Positions 22,737-34,450 of a DNA stretch of 64,000 bases are shown piece by piece. The stretch's first letter is position 1. Each line of letters starts with the position of its first letter. The notes beneath the pieces were generated by a model. That model saw only the letters and a list, made by a program, of their open reading frames with translations, searched no databases and was not told where the DNA came from. The position numbers and the translations under genes were made by a program. Source of the DNA: Platynereis dumerilii (Eukaryota > Annelida > Polychaeta > Phyllodocida > Nereididae); the NCBI GenBank assembly GCA_026936325.1, contig JAPTHN010000015.1, positions 7,715,267 through 7,779,266 of the forward strand, in the 5' to 3' direction.

Positions 22737-23881
22737 GGTGATCAGTCAAAACGGCAACAAACAAAAACGGCAACAGACAATAACGACTACGGTTTTTTGA
22801 GCATTGTCAAAAACGCCTACAGCTTATTTTTCTTTTGCATGACAGTACAAAAACGGCTATTGGCCATTACAAAAACGGCAACTGCACTCTACAAAAACGG
22901 CTATTCCCGATCTCTTACACTTGACCAGAATATTTTTTGACAAGCATAGAAATGTTGATTACCATTAAAACTTATTTTTTCTTTCTTCTACTATATTACA
23001 AAAGAATGCTTTTGTTCCACTCTACAAAAACGGCTATTTCCGATATTTGTGGTTTTTTTAAATGTCAATAGAATATTTTAAAGAAAAACCAATTGTTGTT
23101 CTGTCTTTTCACTTCTGAAAAGTTGCTTTACTACAGAATCACGATTGCAATATTTACTCAGTGGCATCACAAAGGGGGGCTAGGGGGGCTGAGCCCCCCC
23201 AAATGGAGTATTCAGCCCCCAAAAATCATGGGCAAAAAACATTAAAAATTTTCCTTGTATGATACTGGTAGTGAATGAATCACCAGAGCCCACAAAAAGA
23301 CAATGTATATAGTATGTTGTGCATCATTTGCTGTTAATTTTGCAGTTTATCAATTTATAAGGTTAGTAGAGATCCCCAGACATCTAAAATCTTTGGATTT
23401 TGAGCAATTTTGGGGCGGCTCGCGCTTCGACTGTTCGGGCCTCTGAAAACGCTTCTAAACTTTGGGGCTTCAGCCCCCACAAACTTTCGTTTCTAGTGAC
23501 GCCACTGTATTTACTGCAGGGGTTCATAGTTTGAATCAATTTGATCCAACTGCTAATTGTCCTTAGGCATATTAATGATAATTGTTATTTACCCTTCAAA
23601 CTCAAAGGTTGTCTTGTATTTTGGCTAATTGGTTCTTCATTCACACAATCACTGTCACCTACTTATGAACTGCTCAACTTTTGACACTGGATTACAGTTG
23701 ACAGTTGTTCTTGTATAGGCATAAACAGTAGGCGTTTTTGTAAAGTGGTATAGCCGTTTTGTATAGACCTGTAGCCGTTTTTGACATCTAGGCCTATTAG
23801 TAGGCGTTTTTGCATTGCCGTTCTTGCATTGTCAGAAATCACAGTAAGCGTTTTTGTCTGTAGGCGTTTTGACTGCTAATC
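22737..23881. mobile_element. Inverted-repeat DNA element with AAAACGGC subrepeats
   Basis: The element is bounded by an 8-bp duplication GTCTGAAC (22729-22736, 23882-23889). The left end GGTGATCAGTCAAAACG and right end (read inward) GATTAGCAGTCAAAACG match at 13 of 17 positions. Each arm is studded with about seven copies of an AAAAACGGCNAY-like word, inverted between arms. Length is 1145 bp including a nested hAT-like MITE (23159-23507 plus its 8-bp duplication), so the original was about 790 bp. An 8-bp duplication allows hAT, Mutator, Merlin or P. Subterminal repeats and a G-start lean to Mutator-like, but the family stays open. No transposase is present. The frame at 22713-22940 is repeat-derived. 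Confidence 0.75.
23159..23507. mobile_element. hAT-like MITE nested in the previous element
   Basis: 349 bp, ends CAGTGGCATCAC and GTGACGCCACTG (inverted, one mismatch), flanked by a perfect 8-bp duplication TATTTACT (23151-23158, 23508-23515). Inverted G/C-rich words follow (GGGGGGCTGAGCCCC on the left, GGGGCTTCAGCCCCC on the right). CAGTGGCGTCAC-type ends with 8-bp duplications fit hAT. It inserted into the loop of the older element. Confidence 0.9.
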
Positions 23882-23889
23882 GTCTGAAC

Positions 23890-25857
23890 AGTTGGAACCA
23901 CCAGAGGGACCATTCATCAGATTCAGGCCACGAAATAGGGTCATCAAAAGAAAACAACAACAACATATCAGTAGCTACCTTTCACTCCAGCGTCGGCGTC
24001 CAACGACGAATTCTATCTGGCCATATCCACATCCATGTATGTCCCGGGTTTGGTAACCGGGTATATCCATCCAGAACGGGGTATATATCCACGATTTAAG
24101 TCCACAAACCATCCATGATCAGGCCCATCACTGCATCAGCCATTCCTGGGCTGTTATTGCTCTGTCCATGCGGTTCGACCTAGCATGTTGCCATCGCCTA
24201 ATCTTTCATAATATTGAGTTCCCAGCATCCAAAACTGGCTCACTCCATAGCCAAGAAGTTATTCTATGGAGCTGACAATGTTATCAGGCTTGTCAACGTG
24301 TATATTCCATCGTAGAAAGCAAACCATCCAGAAGTTTCACCAACATTTTCTTTTCAACTGGATGCGCGATACATATCCCACAATGCACTACGCGACCTAG
24401 TTTCGCCTGCACACGCAATGCAGGGGGGCACTCGCAAGTAATTCTTGTTACAAGTTGTGACTTGTAGCTAGACTTGTAGACTTGGTTTGGCCTCTCAGGT
24501 TCTCCTTCTCCCCGTCCTCATGTGACTTGTCTACTTGTAACAGAATGGTTGTCAGCAGAAAATTATAAAATCCCCCCCAGTGCATAAGATCAGCAGAGCA
24601 CAGCTCAATATCCATCCAATATTTCCTTGTGTTAAATGACGCAGCACGCTGTCGCGTCCTTAATACTGGCTGCAACACCTTCTAACTGGTACCAGTATTT
24701 AGGAAATTTAATTTCCCAAATTTTAAGCTAAGTTTGGGCTCTATACGACCATTCTTTCTATGTCAAAAGTGCGTCCAAAGCACTCGAGGTTGATGTTCAA
24801 AGTTTTGTTGACATGTTCTTTTTCCTGTCATTTCTCAAAAAATCGGCCTGATAAAAATATTTGAAGCATTCGACATGTTTTCTAATGCTAAAAACTAGAT
24901 ACTTGTATTTTTTTGGGTTTTTTTCAAAGCCATAATTCACCTCAAAACCATGCCCCAAAGATCTGTTATTTCAACCAAGAAAAGATGGCGATGGCCCAGA
25001 CCTGTGTTCCAGACCTACCAGTGCATAAGCAAACAGGAAAAATGTGACATGAGGGTGTGAGTCGAGCCGGAGTTGGGGGAGTGACAGTGCACATACACAT
25101 AAAGCAAGCAAAAACACAAAACCAGCTCCTTCGATTTACTAAATTATGCCTCGAAGTGAAATTAATTTAACTCAAATACAGGGATACCAAGCTAATGAGA
25201 AATAAATAAATAAGAAATATAGATAATTAAATAGGCAAGTAGTTATATCCATTACATAGATTCCTGATAGGTATATAGATACATGAGGGAGATGAGAAAA
25301 TACATATTTATAGGCTATGCATCATGAGAGATAATGGACCATAGTCCATATAAACCAAAATGCACCAAGATGACCATTCCCTTAGAATGCACCACAATGA
25401 CAATGGGTAGCATGATATACAATGGGTTAATGAGATGGAAAAATAGCAAAAAAGAACAAAAGTCTGAACATATTTACAATGTAGCAGGAACTTCTCCTGC
25501 CTAGTTTAAATAGCATGGAGCAGGAAAAGAGCTGGGAGTGCCCCCCCCCCTTCACACAGCGCTAAGCAGCTCAGCACGCAGCCCAAAACAGGATCGGAAC
25601 AACTTCACAAGCGGTCTGGAAATACCAAAAGAAGGACAAAAAACAATAAGGTAGAGGTTCTGACTATAAAATCGTGAGTGTGAGAACTATATTAAAGACT
25701 GCCTGGTGTCACTGGGTCTTGTGAAGCGCGAGTGTAGGGTGTAAAGTTACGTGTATAGAGCAAGTTCCATGGCTGTGGATTGACTGCAACTTGTTCTAAT
25801 CTCCCGCAAAAATGTGCGTTGAATCGTACGATCTGTGCTGATAACAAAATGACCGGC
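23890..25857. other. Unique DNA within the insertion
   Basis: No recognisable gene. There is an irregular repetition of CCGGGT and GTATATCCA words at about 24040-24090. The small minus frames at 24448-24678 and 25692-25994 have no known relatives that I can recall. Confidence 0.35.
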
Positions 25858-25918
25858 CAGCGCGCTGGCGCGGTCATAATAAATAACATTGTCAATTTCA
25901 CAGAGAAGTATACTGTAA

Positions 25919-26130
25919 TATGTAAATGGCAGTGCCATGAAATTTGCGCAGCATTGTCAATAGAACTATGTACTGCATTATCTTCAACTTTCAACGCAGA
26001 AGGCCAATATTCAATGATATTTATCTTTTTAAAGGACTGGGCAAATGGGCAGATAGATACAACAGATAGATAAGATCAGATCTAAGATAACATTAGATAG
26101 ATATAGATAGATCGATATAGATAGATAGAT

Positions 26131-26207
<77 letters not shown>

Positions 26208-26789
26208 CAGCTATAGACAGATAGCACTGCTGTGTAATTCAAATCTGTGTTAAATTTGGATCTATAAATTTGGATCTATTATGTTAAATTGTTGATGTTA
26301 CATAACTGAGATCAATAAAACCATAGCTATTTAGCGACAATTGTTTAGTATTAGACTGTTACATAATTTGTCGATAGTTAATGAAGATTACGTAACCTTA
26401 AGTGTTGTTATGATTTTTTACTTGGTGAGCCATTTAAGTCATTAACTTTTGTGTTAACTTTTAATTTTCAGTCACTTCTTACAATCAGGGGTATGGAAAT
26501 AAGTATTTCCAATGCTGATACACATGTTGATTTAAATCCCTGAAATATGTCATTGGAGGTTGTTATACGACAAGACTGAAATTTTGAAGCTATTTTGAAA
26601 GATATTTGAGGTATTTTAATTATTTAACAAACTAAACTCTGACTAAACTACTAGCTCCACTTTTATGGCAACTACAGGCACTTCCTGTTCAAGCAGTCAC
26701 TGTAGACAGGAGCACCACACAGAATGAGCTGTCCTTGTGCTAAGTGAGCTTCGCTCATGGCTGCCAAAGGCAGCCATGAGCTGCGCTCA
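25919..26789. mobile_element. Second insertion in unit 2, hairpin end
   Basis: About 870 bp separate ...AGTATACTGTA (25908-25918) from ATAAGCAAATGAA (26791 on), which are adjacent in unit 4 (51200-51223). Only 40 bp of unit sequence (25878-25918) lie between this and the 5.6-kb insertion. The right end is a hairpin: 26746-26765 pairs with 26769-26788 at 17 of 20 positions around an AAA loop. The interior has a GATA microsatellite. The family is unknown. Confidence 0.5.
26051..26224. repeat. (GATA)n microsatellite
   Basis: A long, nearly pure run of AGAT/GATA units, purest at 26127-26206, with imperfect edges. Confidence 0.97.
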
Positions 26790-29183
26790 TATAAGCAAAT
26801 GAAACATCAAAATCAGGCAAAACCTACAAAAACATGTTTTTTCACACATGTAAGAAAGTGATTTTACTGTTATCTATGTATTTGAGACTGACTGCTACAA
26901 ATTTCAGTCAACTAACTTTAGGGGGGAATCATTGGAGACAAAACCAGTGAGTAAAATGACCACAACACATAAATCATGAACATGAGTACACCATAGTATA
27001 CAGCAGGCAGAAATAAACATTTTATATCCAACTTTTCAGCCTTTCCTTGGTAGTAACAGAATGTTTGTATGTAATGTTTAGACAGCCCTGGGCCAGCAAT
27101 ACTGTCCCTTAGGGAAAAACAGTAGCGGACTGTCCAACAGAGTTAGCCAGGCATGATACACACTGACAGTGGGCAATATGGGCCAGTCAAGGCAGCCTCT
27201 ATGTCTCTATCGTTCTTGCTTTGGCCACACTTTAAAACAGATTGCTTTGCTTCAACTATTCTAAATGTTGTTCAAAGATGCCCTATGTCTTGGCAGTACT
27301 TGTATTGTCAATTCCATTTCTCTACATATTCATTCATAGTTCTCATAAAAAATGAGGAACAGAAAAATAACAGTCAGAAATTTTTCTTTCCGTTTAAATT
27401 AGGCATGACAAATCCTCAAGAAATAAAGAAAAGATGTGATATTCCAAATGATTCTCTTCTTGTGAGAAAGAAAAAAACTTGAGCTTAAATTGTGTAAAAC
27501 CTTTTGATTCCCTTTTCACTTCTGTGAGTAGGCCTACTTTCTTTTCGAATTTTTACAAAAACTCTTTGGAGAGGTTGGCAGCCTTCAAATGCCCATAGAA
27601 GATAGGGATTAGACAAGGTGTTTGTCACTGGGTGCTTATAGCTAGATGACAGGGAAATGTGTCTTTTGGAGTCAAAGGGCACTTGCTGAAGGAGTTTAAT
27701 CAAGAAGATACAATAGCACAGAGAAAGCTTCATCAGGAGGCCCTTTCCTTAGATGACGCCTCTCAGAAGAGACTATGTTGTAAGGTCTTGCTGAAGTGGA
27801 GATCTTTCTCTGAGAACAGGGTCTTTTTCTCTTTTTTCTCCCTTGTTGGTTATTGTTGGTACTTTCTGGTTCTTTCTGGTTCTATCTGCTCTTTCCGGTT
27901 CATTTTGTAGAGCTGTTCTGACCCTGCTGTCAGTTTTGCTCTCTTTTAAACTCCTACTATTTTCTATAAAAATATGGACAGAAGGTTGACAAGAGTTATT
28001 CATGAAATGTGAATTATCTAGCTCTTTATTACTACCAATACCTCATTTGCTCCCCCTGGATGTTCTGCAAAATCATTTGACACTTTATTTTTAAAAATTG
28101 TAAATATCATTGGTTAAAAAGGCCTGTATCTTTGCTGCAATGTCTTCGTCTTCTACAGTTATGACTCTTTCTCGATCTTCAAGATGACTCCTTCAAAATC
28201 TGACTCAAGCAGCATGGTTTCTTCAATTTCTGACTGTCTCTTGCAATTTACATAATGATTTATTATACTGTCCGCTTCTCAATCTTTCTCCAAAAGACTG
28301 TTGCAAACTCAGTTTGACTCTCTACAAAAGCCTTCCAACAGACTGTTGCAGACTCATTTTGACTCTCTCCAAAAGCCTCTGACAGAATCATTCGTATTTC
28401 GATGTCTTCTGTCGGACTCTGTTGTACACTCATGACTCCAGCTAAATATTTTTTTGGTCTCAAAACCACAACACTCAGTGAGAGTGTTAGGAAGTCTCAC
28501 AATATGTAGACTCTATTGGCTGGGATGGCAAAATACACTTTAGAGCATTTGCTGACGTCACTTGGGAACCCAAGAGCCATTGCCTTGATTTGAAAAGGTC
28601 AGTTGGTGGCCATTGATGTTCGCGGATTGGAACAACCACACAAAGTAGTCTTAGCGAAGTTCTGAGTTGTGAAATTTAGAATTCTGTTGCTGTATGAGGC
28701 AGATGGTTATGTGGTGATTCTTAGTGACTAATAGAATTTTCATCTTTAATATTGGACTATAATTACTTTGTTTTATTCCTAATAAATATCAAGGAGTCTG
28801 TGTAATACGAACCAAGTTCTAATATTGTTGCCTTCAAGAGTTGAATGACCGCCTCTTCGATGTGCAGCTTGGAAGTCCTCAACAGATTGCACTCCATATT
28901 TAAATTATATGCCAATGCATAGACACTATACAAAGGACCACCACTGTGGCATCTCTCTCAAAGAGGTGTCGCTGCAAACCTTTACCCAGAAACAACAGCC
29001 TGGCATATGATATAGAGCGCTCTATATTCTGTCTGGCTTTGTATTTTTGGCGGAATATCTTAGATTCCTGTGGCACCGCGTCTTTATGAGATCATTCCTG
29101 GGCGCAATAGAAAAACAATGAGCATTCATCAGGAAGATGACAACGTATGATAGATAGCGTATTTGATTGCCTATGAATCTTTA

Positions 29184-29417
29184 TTAATCCGCGGTAGATG
29201 CGTGAGGCCGATCAGGGTGCCATGGCGATAAGGTCGTCTCATATCTCTCATCCATTGATGCAGAAGTAAACTCTGACACCACCTTGATGACATGATGGTT
29301 AGATGTCATGCTAAGAATCTCACAAGCTACTGAGAAAGGACTTCTTATTCTCATGCTGCAATAATATTTCACTTCTTTCATGGCTGCCTCCTGTGATAAC
29401 AAGTCACTGATCATCAT
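29184..29417 (-). other. Candidate 3'-terminal exon, unit 2
   Basis: The unit 2 copy of the 77-codon frame. The TAA stop and overlapping AATAAA are conserved. It differs from unit 1 by Q/E, G/E and V/T replacements. The neighbouring frame at 29463-29723 has 86 codons and corresponds to the candidate upstream exon in unit 3. Confidence 0.25.
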
Positions 29418-30052
29418 CGCATGTCACACAGCAACAAAAAGTCAGGACTCAAAGCAATTTGCCTACAAAACATGAATTGGGCTGCTCTTTATTGCTCTTG
29501 TTTGTTTACAGTAATTTGTAAAATCATCAACCAATTTTCTTGCAATTTGATACCTCAATTTAATGCTTGAAAGTGTGCCATCAAACTGTATCAATTCAGG
29601 AGGCCACCCAGTGATTCGATGTTTAGTTTTATGAGCCAATTTCCAAACTATCATGGCCCCTGTTTTGAAAGCAATTGCTGTACATGTGATCAAACTGTAA
29701 AGTCTCTGCTGTAATAGCTGCATGTGATATGCATGACCAAATCAAGTATGAGTTACAGCAACATTGCATCCAAAGTATCTCCCGTTTTAAAGAATTGGAC
29801 TCTAGAATATATATATTATATGTATTTTCATACACAAATATCTTGCCCACACCGGTACTGATGGCGCGTAAAACACAAACTCACTCACTCATTTGTGGAC
29901 AAATATTTCCTTTTACCATACCATGGGGATAGAAATAGGCAATCCCATGCAGACAGAAATGTAATATTACAAATGTTTCTTTTACATTTTCAAGATTTTG
30001 CTTGATTGATGTCTAACGAAGTTTGAACCATCGCGTTTGATACCACTTATAT

Positions 30053-32370
30053 TAGGGTGCATCAGTTGCCCCAACATCAACAGATCAAGCTGTACCTCGG
30101 TCCATAGTTGTGTTTTACCACACAAAATAAGATACTAAAATTTCAGCTTGATCGATGAATATTTAGGGGTGCCTCCAGTAGCATATTTCCTGTGAATTTT
30201 TCAGGAAAAATTACGTTTCCGTAGAATCGCGGTTTGCGATAACTTTAGTAATATATAAGATAGAAACTAATGACATTTTTGGAGTCTACAGAAAATTTCC
30301 TTCAAAATGAATACCTGGAGGCTATGTTTCCGTCAACATTATGGTGTTCATGAACTGCAAGACATGCTTTTACTTCGATTATTATGTACAACGTCACTGT
30401 TGTGCATAATTTTCTGTTTATATGACTGCATGGTACTTAGTCTTTGCTTTTCCCTTCATATTGATTATGTTTCATAAATTTGAGCAATAATTTACTCAGT
30501 ATTCCTTTTTATCTCTCAGAGCTATTTCAATTATTCATGATGATGTGATCTTGATAAATTTTATGACTATGAAAAAAAACAAGCTTGCTATGAGTTGATA
30601 AGTCCCACTTTTTTTATGCTTATGAAGACTAGCCCTAACACTTTTTGTTCAATGAGGGGTGGGTCCATGTCACCATACCTTTTTTGAAACTCCACAAAGT
30701 GAAAATGTTTTAAAAATAATTATTACATTTATTCAATAGCTTCTATTCTTGTCATGGAATTGTGATCACACATAAATTCTACGATAAAGCTACTCCTTAG
30801 ACCTTGCCATATATGTACAGATTATGTACATTGACAGTCTCGCTAAACATTGTCCCTGCTATACTCCAAAAAATTTTGGTTTTCCTGAAAATATAGAATG
30901 TTTCACTGTTCAGACAATATTTATATATTTCATTAATTTGCAAAATTATGCGCAATTGTACCATATTCTCGGCACTATAATTTTAGGCGAGTTATTTTTG
31001 TAATCCGGGGGCTTAATGATCAATTATAGCATGTTAAGAAGTCATGTTGACCTCCAGGTGATTCATTATCATCATAGGTGAACTCAGCATCCTCAGAAAC
31101 CCCTACTGGATCAGTTTCAATGGCATTAACTGATTTAAGGTAGGAAAATGGCAACTTTTTATGCTCGACAACAGCCAATTTTGGGTTTTCGAGGGCTAAA
31201 TTAGAATAGAAATTTATTTTCAACATCCACATAAATCAATAGCAGAACAACATATAGTGAAATTTTATATAATGTGATGTTGAGGGGTGCCCATAGAAAC
31301 TCTGCAGTTTGTGGGTTGGACACCCCTTAGTGAAATGAAATGAGATGAGATGAGATTGATGATTAATGGCATCTGTTATTCTGGGTGACAATAAAATATT
31401 CAGAAATTATGCAATAGCTTAAGAAAAGATACAAATAAAATTAAAAGAAAAAGAAGAAGACAATTAAGTAATGGTATAATTCAAATGAATGTTATGATCC
31501 TCAAAACAATCAATAGTTGGCATATTCAAATATAAAGAATTAAATATAATATATAATAAAATAGATAGGCAACAATTACATTTGTGGTTATCCTATGGCA
31601 ACATATAAAGATATACAGAATATTAATTATTTTACGTGATTTGTAAAAAGAGATAGCACAATTATATATATGGTATAGCACCTTTAGATAAATTGACCAG
31701 TTAATGGCAGTTATGACATCATCTTGACCTCTGGGTGATTCATTATCATTATGGGTGAACTCGCCACCCTCAAAAACACCTCATTGACCAGTTTCAGTGG
31801 CACTGACTGATTTCAGGCAGGAAAATAGCAACTTTTTATGCTCGAAAATAGTTATTTTTTGGTCCCTCAAACTCAAAGGGCCCTCCAAAGATGAGGGAGG
31901 GGAATGGATTTGGCTAAAATTTGGTATAGGAACTTTGTACACATAGGGGCACAACTAAGCCCAAGAACAGCTTGATCCGAAAAACTTTCCAAAAAAGGGG
32001 ACACCTATCAGTGAAGTCGTATAAAATATTCCAAGTAAAAACAAATCCTGTGGTATGGCATCAACATTGTTTCAACAAAAGTATAGCTTCCAGGTATTCA
32101 TTTTGAAGGAAATTTTCTGCAGAATCCAAATATGTTATTATTTTTCTTCTATCTTTTATATTAGTCAAGATATCGCAAACCACGATTCTACGGAAACATA
32201 ACTTTTCCTGAAAATGTCTTAAGAAATATGCTTCCGGAGGCACCCCTAAATATTAATTGATCAAGCTGATTTTTTAGTATGTTCATCTGGCTACATAAAC
32301 ACAACTTCATGCCAAGGTACAGCTATCTAGCTCTATTTTTTAGTTTTTATGGGGCGGCTGATGCACCCTA
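30053..32370. mobile_element. hAT-like foldback transposon, non-autonomous (2318 bp)
   Basis: The boundaries are exact. The flank reads CC-ACTTATAT-element-ACTTATAT-GG, while unit 4 has the empty site CCACTTATATGG (54656-54667). The 8-bp duplication lies at 30045-30052 and 32371-32378. Ends are TAGGGTGCATCAG and its perfect complement. The inverted arms run about 320 bp (30053 to about 30370 and about 32050-32370). Terminal sequence and duplication fit hAT. The interior has no intact transposase, but it has two related segments of about 150 bp (31041-31200 and 31722-31870) whose minus-strand reading is alike. It is present only in unit 2, so it inserted after the array formed or was lost by exchange elsewhere. 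Confidence 0.93.
31020..31232 (-). other. Short frame in the hAT-like element
   Basis: 70 codons, including an acidic segment ETDPVGVSEDAEFTYDDNES. A second copy in the same element (31722-31870) reads ETGQ-stop-GVFEGGEFTHNDNES, clearly the same peptide with a stop. This may be the relic of a protein once carried by the parent transposon. I do not recognise it. Confidence 0.3.
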
Positions 32371-33281
32371 ACTTATATGGTTGCAGATTACTGTGATTCT
32401 CAATAAACCAGTCTCTGATTGATTTAAGCTCTGACCATCATAAACAATTTCAATAGGCTTTTCGTAAGGTGTCTTGCAATAATTTTCTATGCAGCACTTC
32501 ATTGATTTTACAATTTCACTTCCATGGATATCTTTATTTTACCACCATCAGTATTTACAGTGTACAGAACCACAATGATACAACAGTCTGACTGAAATGG
32601 CTGTAGGCTACAATAAAGGGAGGATAATGGTCCAAATAAACCAACATTGGAGCTGTAATACAACAGTATCAGATAGTTGAGCAGTAATGTTCAACTTGTC
32701 TGGCAATGGAGGAGCTCACAATGAACCTTGGGATCCTTGGGCACTGGTGTCAATGACAGGCAGAGTTGCAAGCCTGAGGTTAAAGCATTTAGAAAAAACA
32801 TGTCACAAGGCCAAAGCTGTTTAAGACTCAACTAAGTAAGTTTGGACATTTCCTTGAAAGAGAGTTGACTCATTTCCTTTTCGAAGCGTTTAATTTTGTT
32901 GTAATTGGCTCTGAGCGTGTCGCAAACACATCCCGCTGGAACTGGCCGCCAGTGCTGAAATGTGAAATTTCACTGTTAAATTCACTGTGGTGGACATAAG
33001 AGCAGGCAAGATACTGTGCCTCCTAAAACTTAAATCGTTATGCAAAGTTCCTGAAAAATATCCCGCTTTATTGTAAATTACTGCAGTTATGTGAGAATAT
33101 GGGAAAACCAAATTCAATTTGAATTTGTGTCCTATGAGCCATGGAAGCTCTTGTTGAGTCCCAATCTGGTTTTACTGTGAACAGTATGTTGCAAGAATTG
33201 TGAGCTTCACTCGACGCATGCGAATCGGCAATATCAACGGTCAACCAAAGGTGAGATAAAAGGCGATGGTTGGCTGGCTAA

Positions 33282-33467
33282 ATGTTGACAGTGAAAATCA
33301 CAGAATGGATTAAAGACAAGTTTAGACAGCAACCTGAAATCTGTCTGAACAATATCAACAAGTCTTTAGACCAAGTCTTTGGGCCAAGTGTTTACAGCAT
33401 TTGGTGCTGCCAAACTGCATTGAAATCTAGTGGTGCAATGTATGGTTCACATGAACAACTTCTATGA
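33282..33467 (+). CDS. Hypothetical 61-residue protein, unit 2
   Basis: The frame starts MLTVKITEWIKDKF, ends SSGAMYGSHEQLL, and is also open in unit 3 (45200-45382; K/T, S/T and G/S changes). No signal peptide, membrane helix or known motif is seen, and composition is more protein-like than that of other frames here (mixed charged, Cys and Trp residues). A TATA-like box lies about 27 bp before the ATG. That would leave almost no 5' leader, so either transcription starts elsewhere, this is a non-coding RNA, or it is an internal exon. The unit 1 copy is cut short by a stop, and the unit 4 copy is deleted. Confidence 0.3.
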   Translation: MLTVKITEWIKDKFRQQPEICLNNINKSLDQVFGPSVYSIWCCQTALKSSGAMYGSHEQLL

Positions 33468-34104
33468 AAACTTCCCTGACTGATTAAACATGCAACAGAT
33501 AACCCACATGAGTATTAGAAAGGGGTACAAAGGTGTTATTGGAGGGATTACCAGCTTGGATGACTCTCTTCTCTCTGTCCAAGATGAAAGGCAGACAAGC
33601 AAGAATAGAGTTGAGTTGTTTATCTCACTGGAAAATGGGTATTTCAGCTAGAACACCTTTGGCTACATAATATGTGTTATGGTTATGCTACATAATTTGT
33701 ATCTATTTTAGGCTCCATTGTGTCATTGGCATGAATAACCATATTAGCAAGGAGTCTTCAGATCAATGTGTCCAAAAGGGAGAACCAGACCTTAGCATCA
33801 AATGGGAAAATATTCTGACAAAATAATGCCACATCATCTATGAATAGGTAATTATAATGTCAAAAATGTACAATCTTTGTTTTACTTCCAAATAAAGATA
33901 TATATATATGCACTACTCAGAAAATAATCAGTCTCTTCATTATGACATTTTATTGAGTATAGATGCATTAAAAAAAATCTATTGTTCAATTGCTGATACT
34001 TTAAAATATCATTGGTATTTACTGAGAGTTTGTTCCAGTTCTGTTCCAGTTATGTTTTTTCTCTATTCCCTTTTTTTTCATATAGATCTCAACATCTTGC
34101 GCTT

Positions 34105-34450
34105 TTGGTGCAGATCCATGTAGATCCATATTCTGATCCACAGAGACTGGTTTTCTCCATCAGTTGCCCTTGATTTTGCCACTAGGTGACCTTGGGCCTG
34201 CCATCTCTGACTTTGACCTTGTAGCTGATCCAATAACGGTCATATTTCTCGGTTAGTTTTCAGTTGGCTGGAGAAAAGCATCCCCAAGGCTGGCGCTTTC
34301 TTGTTTTCTACTGTTATTGGCCAGTTTTCCAATGACCTATGGCAAGTACAGCCTGCATTTCGTGACCTTCAGACCTTTAGCAGTTCTGACTCGAACTGGA
34401 ACATGTGACCCTGTTGACATTGAATGAACTCTTTGACCTCTACCCCCTTA
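34105..34450. promoter_or_regulatory. TGACCT-rich conserved segment, unit 2
   Basis: Holds the remaining inverted-repeat arm and several TGACCT hexamers, the complement of the nuclear-receptor half-site AGGTCA. It is equivalent to 16580-16930 in unit 1 and 46195-46438 in unit 3, and is absent from unit 4. Binding is not shown by sequence alone. Confidence 0.3.

Larger units (their letters stand above)
20277..25877. mobile_element. Composite 5.6-kb insertion in unit 2
   Basis: The unit reads GAGATAAAATAAATAACATT in unit 3 (about 40659-40678). Here the left part stops at 20276 and the rest resumes near 25878. Words near the two ends are inverted: ATATGACCGCG (about 20298) on the left and CGCGGTCATAAT (25869-25880) on the right, the right one beside a perfect 12-bp palindrome CCAGCGCGCTGG (25858-25869). 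I find no clean target duplication and no transposase. The interior holds a degenerate minisatellite, nested transposons and AT-rich unique DNA. It may be a mobile element, or a rearranged block from elsewhere. Confidence 0.5.
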
